This document shows positions 13,990 through 15,241 of a stretch of DNA of 15,241 bases, in pieces. Within the stretch, counting starts at the first letter, position 1; every line of letters starts with the position of its first letter. Position numbers and translations under genes: made by a program. The notes under the pieces were generated by a model. That model saw only the letters and a list, made by a program, of their open reading frames with translations. It was not told where the DNA came from and made no database searches. This DNA is from Dehalococcoidia bacterium (lineage in GTDB: Bacteria; Chloroflexota; Dehalococcoidia; Dehalococcoidales; G020351185): NCBI GenBank assembly GCA_030640385.1, contig DAOWJL010000078.1:1-15241 (forward strand), given 5' to 3'.

Positions 13990-15241
13990 ATGTCTATCAT
14001 TAAGAATCTTAAAGCCAGGGAAATCCTGGATTCAAGGGGAAACCCAACTGTTGAGGTTGAAATTGAACTGACCAGTGGTGTCATTGGTCGGGCGGCCATA
14101 CCTTCGGGTGCCAGCACCGGTAAATATGAGGCAGTCGAACTGCGTGATGGGGATAAATCAAGATATAATGGACTGGGTGTTTTAAAAGCTGTTGCCAATG
14201 TAAATGAAATTATTGCCTCGGCTTTAATCGGTGCAGATGCCACCGACCAGCAAACCATCGACCGTAATCTGATGGATCTTGACGGCACCGATAACAAGTC
14301 CAGGCTGGGAGCCAATGCAATCCTTGGTGTATCGCTGGCATCTGCCTATGCCGCCGCCAATCAGCTGGGTGCATCTCTCTTTCGCTATCTTGGTGATAAT
14401 AATACCTGTAAACTGCCGGTACCGATGCTTAATATACTTAACGGTGGCAAACACGCCGCCGATTCAACCGATTTTCAGGAGTTTATGGTGGTCCCTGCCG
14501 GAGCCGATTGTTTTGCCGAAGCCCTGCGTATGGGCACAGAGGTCTACCATAGCCTTAAGGTGGTACTTAAAAGCCATAATCTCAATACAAACGTCGGTGA
14601 CGAAGGCGGTTTTGCCCCTTCGCTATCATCGAACAACCTGGCGATAGAGTATATTCTGCAGGCTATCGCTAAAGCCGGTTATCAGCCGGGAAGAGATTGT
14701 TTTATCGCCCTGGACCCGGCAGCCAGCGAATTCTACAAGGATGGCAAATATATACTATCACGTGAAGGTAAAGTATTGACCAGTCAGCAGATGGTAGATT
14801 ATTATGTCAACTGGGTAAGCAGCTACCCTATCATCAGCATCGAGGATGGTATGGCTGAGGACGACTGGGAAGGCTGGCAACTGCTGACCCGCAAGATTGG
14901 GGATAAGATCCAGCTTGTCGGTGATGACCTGTATGTTACCAATGTCGACCGCCTCGGCCAGGGGATAAAACTTAAAGCCTCTAATTCTATCCTCATTAAA
15001 CTGAACCAGATAGGTACTCTCACCGAGACAATCTCGGCTATAAATATGGCACACAGGGCAGGCTGGACTGCGGTAGTCAGCCACCGCTCCGGTGAGACCG
15101 TGGATACCACCATAGCCGACCTGGCCGTCGGTCTTAATTGCGGCCAGATTAAAACCGGTGCCCCCTGCCGTTCCGAGCGCACCGCCAAATATAACCGCCT
15201 CCTTAAAATAGAAGCCGAACTTGGAAATAAAGCAGTCTATG
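13990..15241 (+). CDS. eno: Enolase (3' end cut by window edge)
   Basis: Interconverts 2-phosphoglycerate and phosphoenolpyruvate. The visible 417 residues cover nearly all of the roughly 430-residue enzyme. Present are DSRGNPTVEVE at 14-24, the loop PSGASTGKYEA at 38-48, H155 in NGGKHAAD, proton shuttle E205 in GDEGGFAP, the Mg2+ ligands D242 (LDPAASEF), E285 (IEDGMAEDDW) and D312 (GDDLYVTN), catalytic base K337 in IKLNQIGT, and SHRSGET at 364-370. Small departures from the common sequence are Val371 where SGETED is usual and Cys393 in TGAPCRSER; neither removes a catalytic residue. No Shine-Dalgarno precedes the ATG. A mini-frame ATG-GAT-ATT-TAA (13978-13989) ends at the base before it. Confidence 0.97.
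   Translation, partial: MSIIKNLKAREILDSRGNPTVEVEIELTSGVIGRAAIPSGASTGKYEAVELRDGDKSRYNGLGVLKAVANVNEIIASALIGADATDQQTIDRNLMDLDGTDNKSRLGANAILGVSLASAYAAANQLGASLFRYLGDNNTCKLPVPMLNILNGGKHAADSTDFQEFMVVPAGADCFAEALRMGTEVYHSLKVVLKSHNLNTNVGDEGGFAPSLSSNNLAIEYILQAIAKAGYQPGRDCFIALDPAASEFYKDGKYILSREGKVLTSQQMVDYYVNWVSSYPIISIEDGMAEDDWEGWQLLTRKIGDKIQLVGDDLYVTNVDRLGQGIKLKASNSILIKLNQIGTLTETISAINMAHRAGWTAVVSHRSGETVDTTIADLAVGLNCGQIKTGAPCRSERTAKYNRLLKIEAELGNKAVY

Noticed and set aside
1..15241. Mobile elements, CRISPR arrays, phage or defence genes, tRNAs
   Set aside because: Apart from the divergent rpoB-ribF region, intergenic gaps are under 70 bp; no direct repeats, transposase motifs, tRNA-like folds or defence domains were seen, and every sizeable gene is a conserved housekeeping type.

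Overview
The window is a run of conserved housekeeping genes from a bacterial chromosome. Its base composition is moderate, with an AT-rich intergenic region between rpoB and ribF. The best fit is the phylum Chloroflexi (Chloroflexota), probably class Dehalococcoidia. This rests on gene content and order recalled from memory (ribF, tyrS, a class V aminotransferase followed by serA, pdxT, DUF1015, ligA, pth, a LOG-like gene, eno, with rpoB not attached to rplJ/rplL) and on a large RpoB insertion of a kind I associate with Chloroflexi. No database search was possible, so the placement is an inference. I see no mobile element, CRISPR array, phage gene, tRNA, rRNA or toxin-antitoxin pair.

Layout. 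Positions 1-3577 hold rpoB on the minus strand, intact at its start and cut by the window edge near its C-terminus. A 314-bp AT-rich divergent region follows, with a good sigma-70-type promoter for rpoB and a weaker candidate for ribF. Positions 3892-9444 are a plus-strand run: ribF, tyrS, class V aminotransferase, serA, pdxT. Gaps are 44, 21, 0 and 55 nt, so it is probably one transcript. The minus-strand pair ligA then DUF1015 (12784 down to 9428) converges on pdxT and overlaps its end by 17 bp. From 12851 the plus strand carries pth, a LOG-like Rossmann gene with its own strong promoter, and eno, which runs off the right edge about a dozen codons short of its usual end.

How the genes fit together. 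The aminotransferase and SerA abut (TAA then ATG) and look like two steps of serine synthesis from 3-phosphoglycerate, with the class V enzyme a candidate for the SerC role. PdxT makes the ammonia for pyridoxal-phosphate synthesis, the cofactor of that aminotransferase. Enolase consumes 2-phosphoglycerate, close to the serine branch point. DUF1015, of unknown function, lies within 700 bp of serA; from memory the family often neighbours serC-serA elsewhere. The remaining genes serve transcription (RpoB), translation (TyrS, Pth), flavin cofactor synthesis (RibF) and replication and repair (LigA).

I do not see a new multi-gene system. The points most worth checking are a possible AUA start for tyrS, the roughly 85-residue RpoB insertion, the likely serine role of the class V aminotransferase, and the DUF1015 linkage to serine metabolism.
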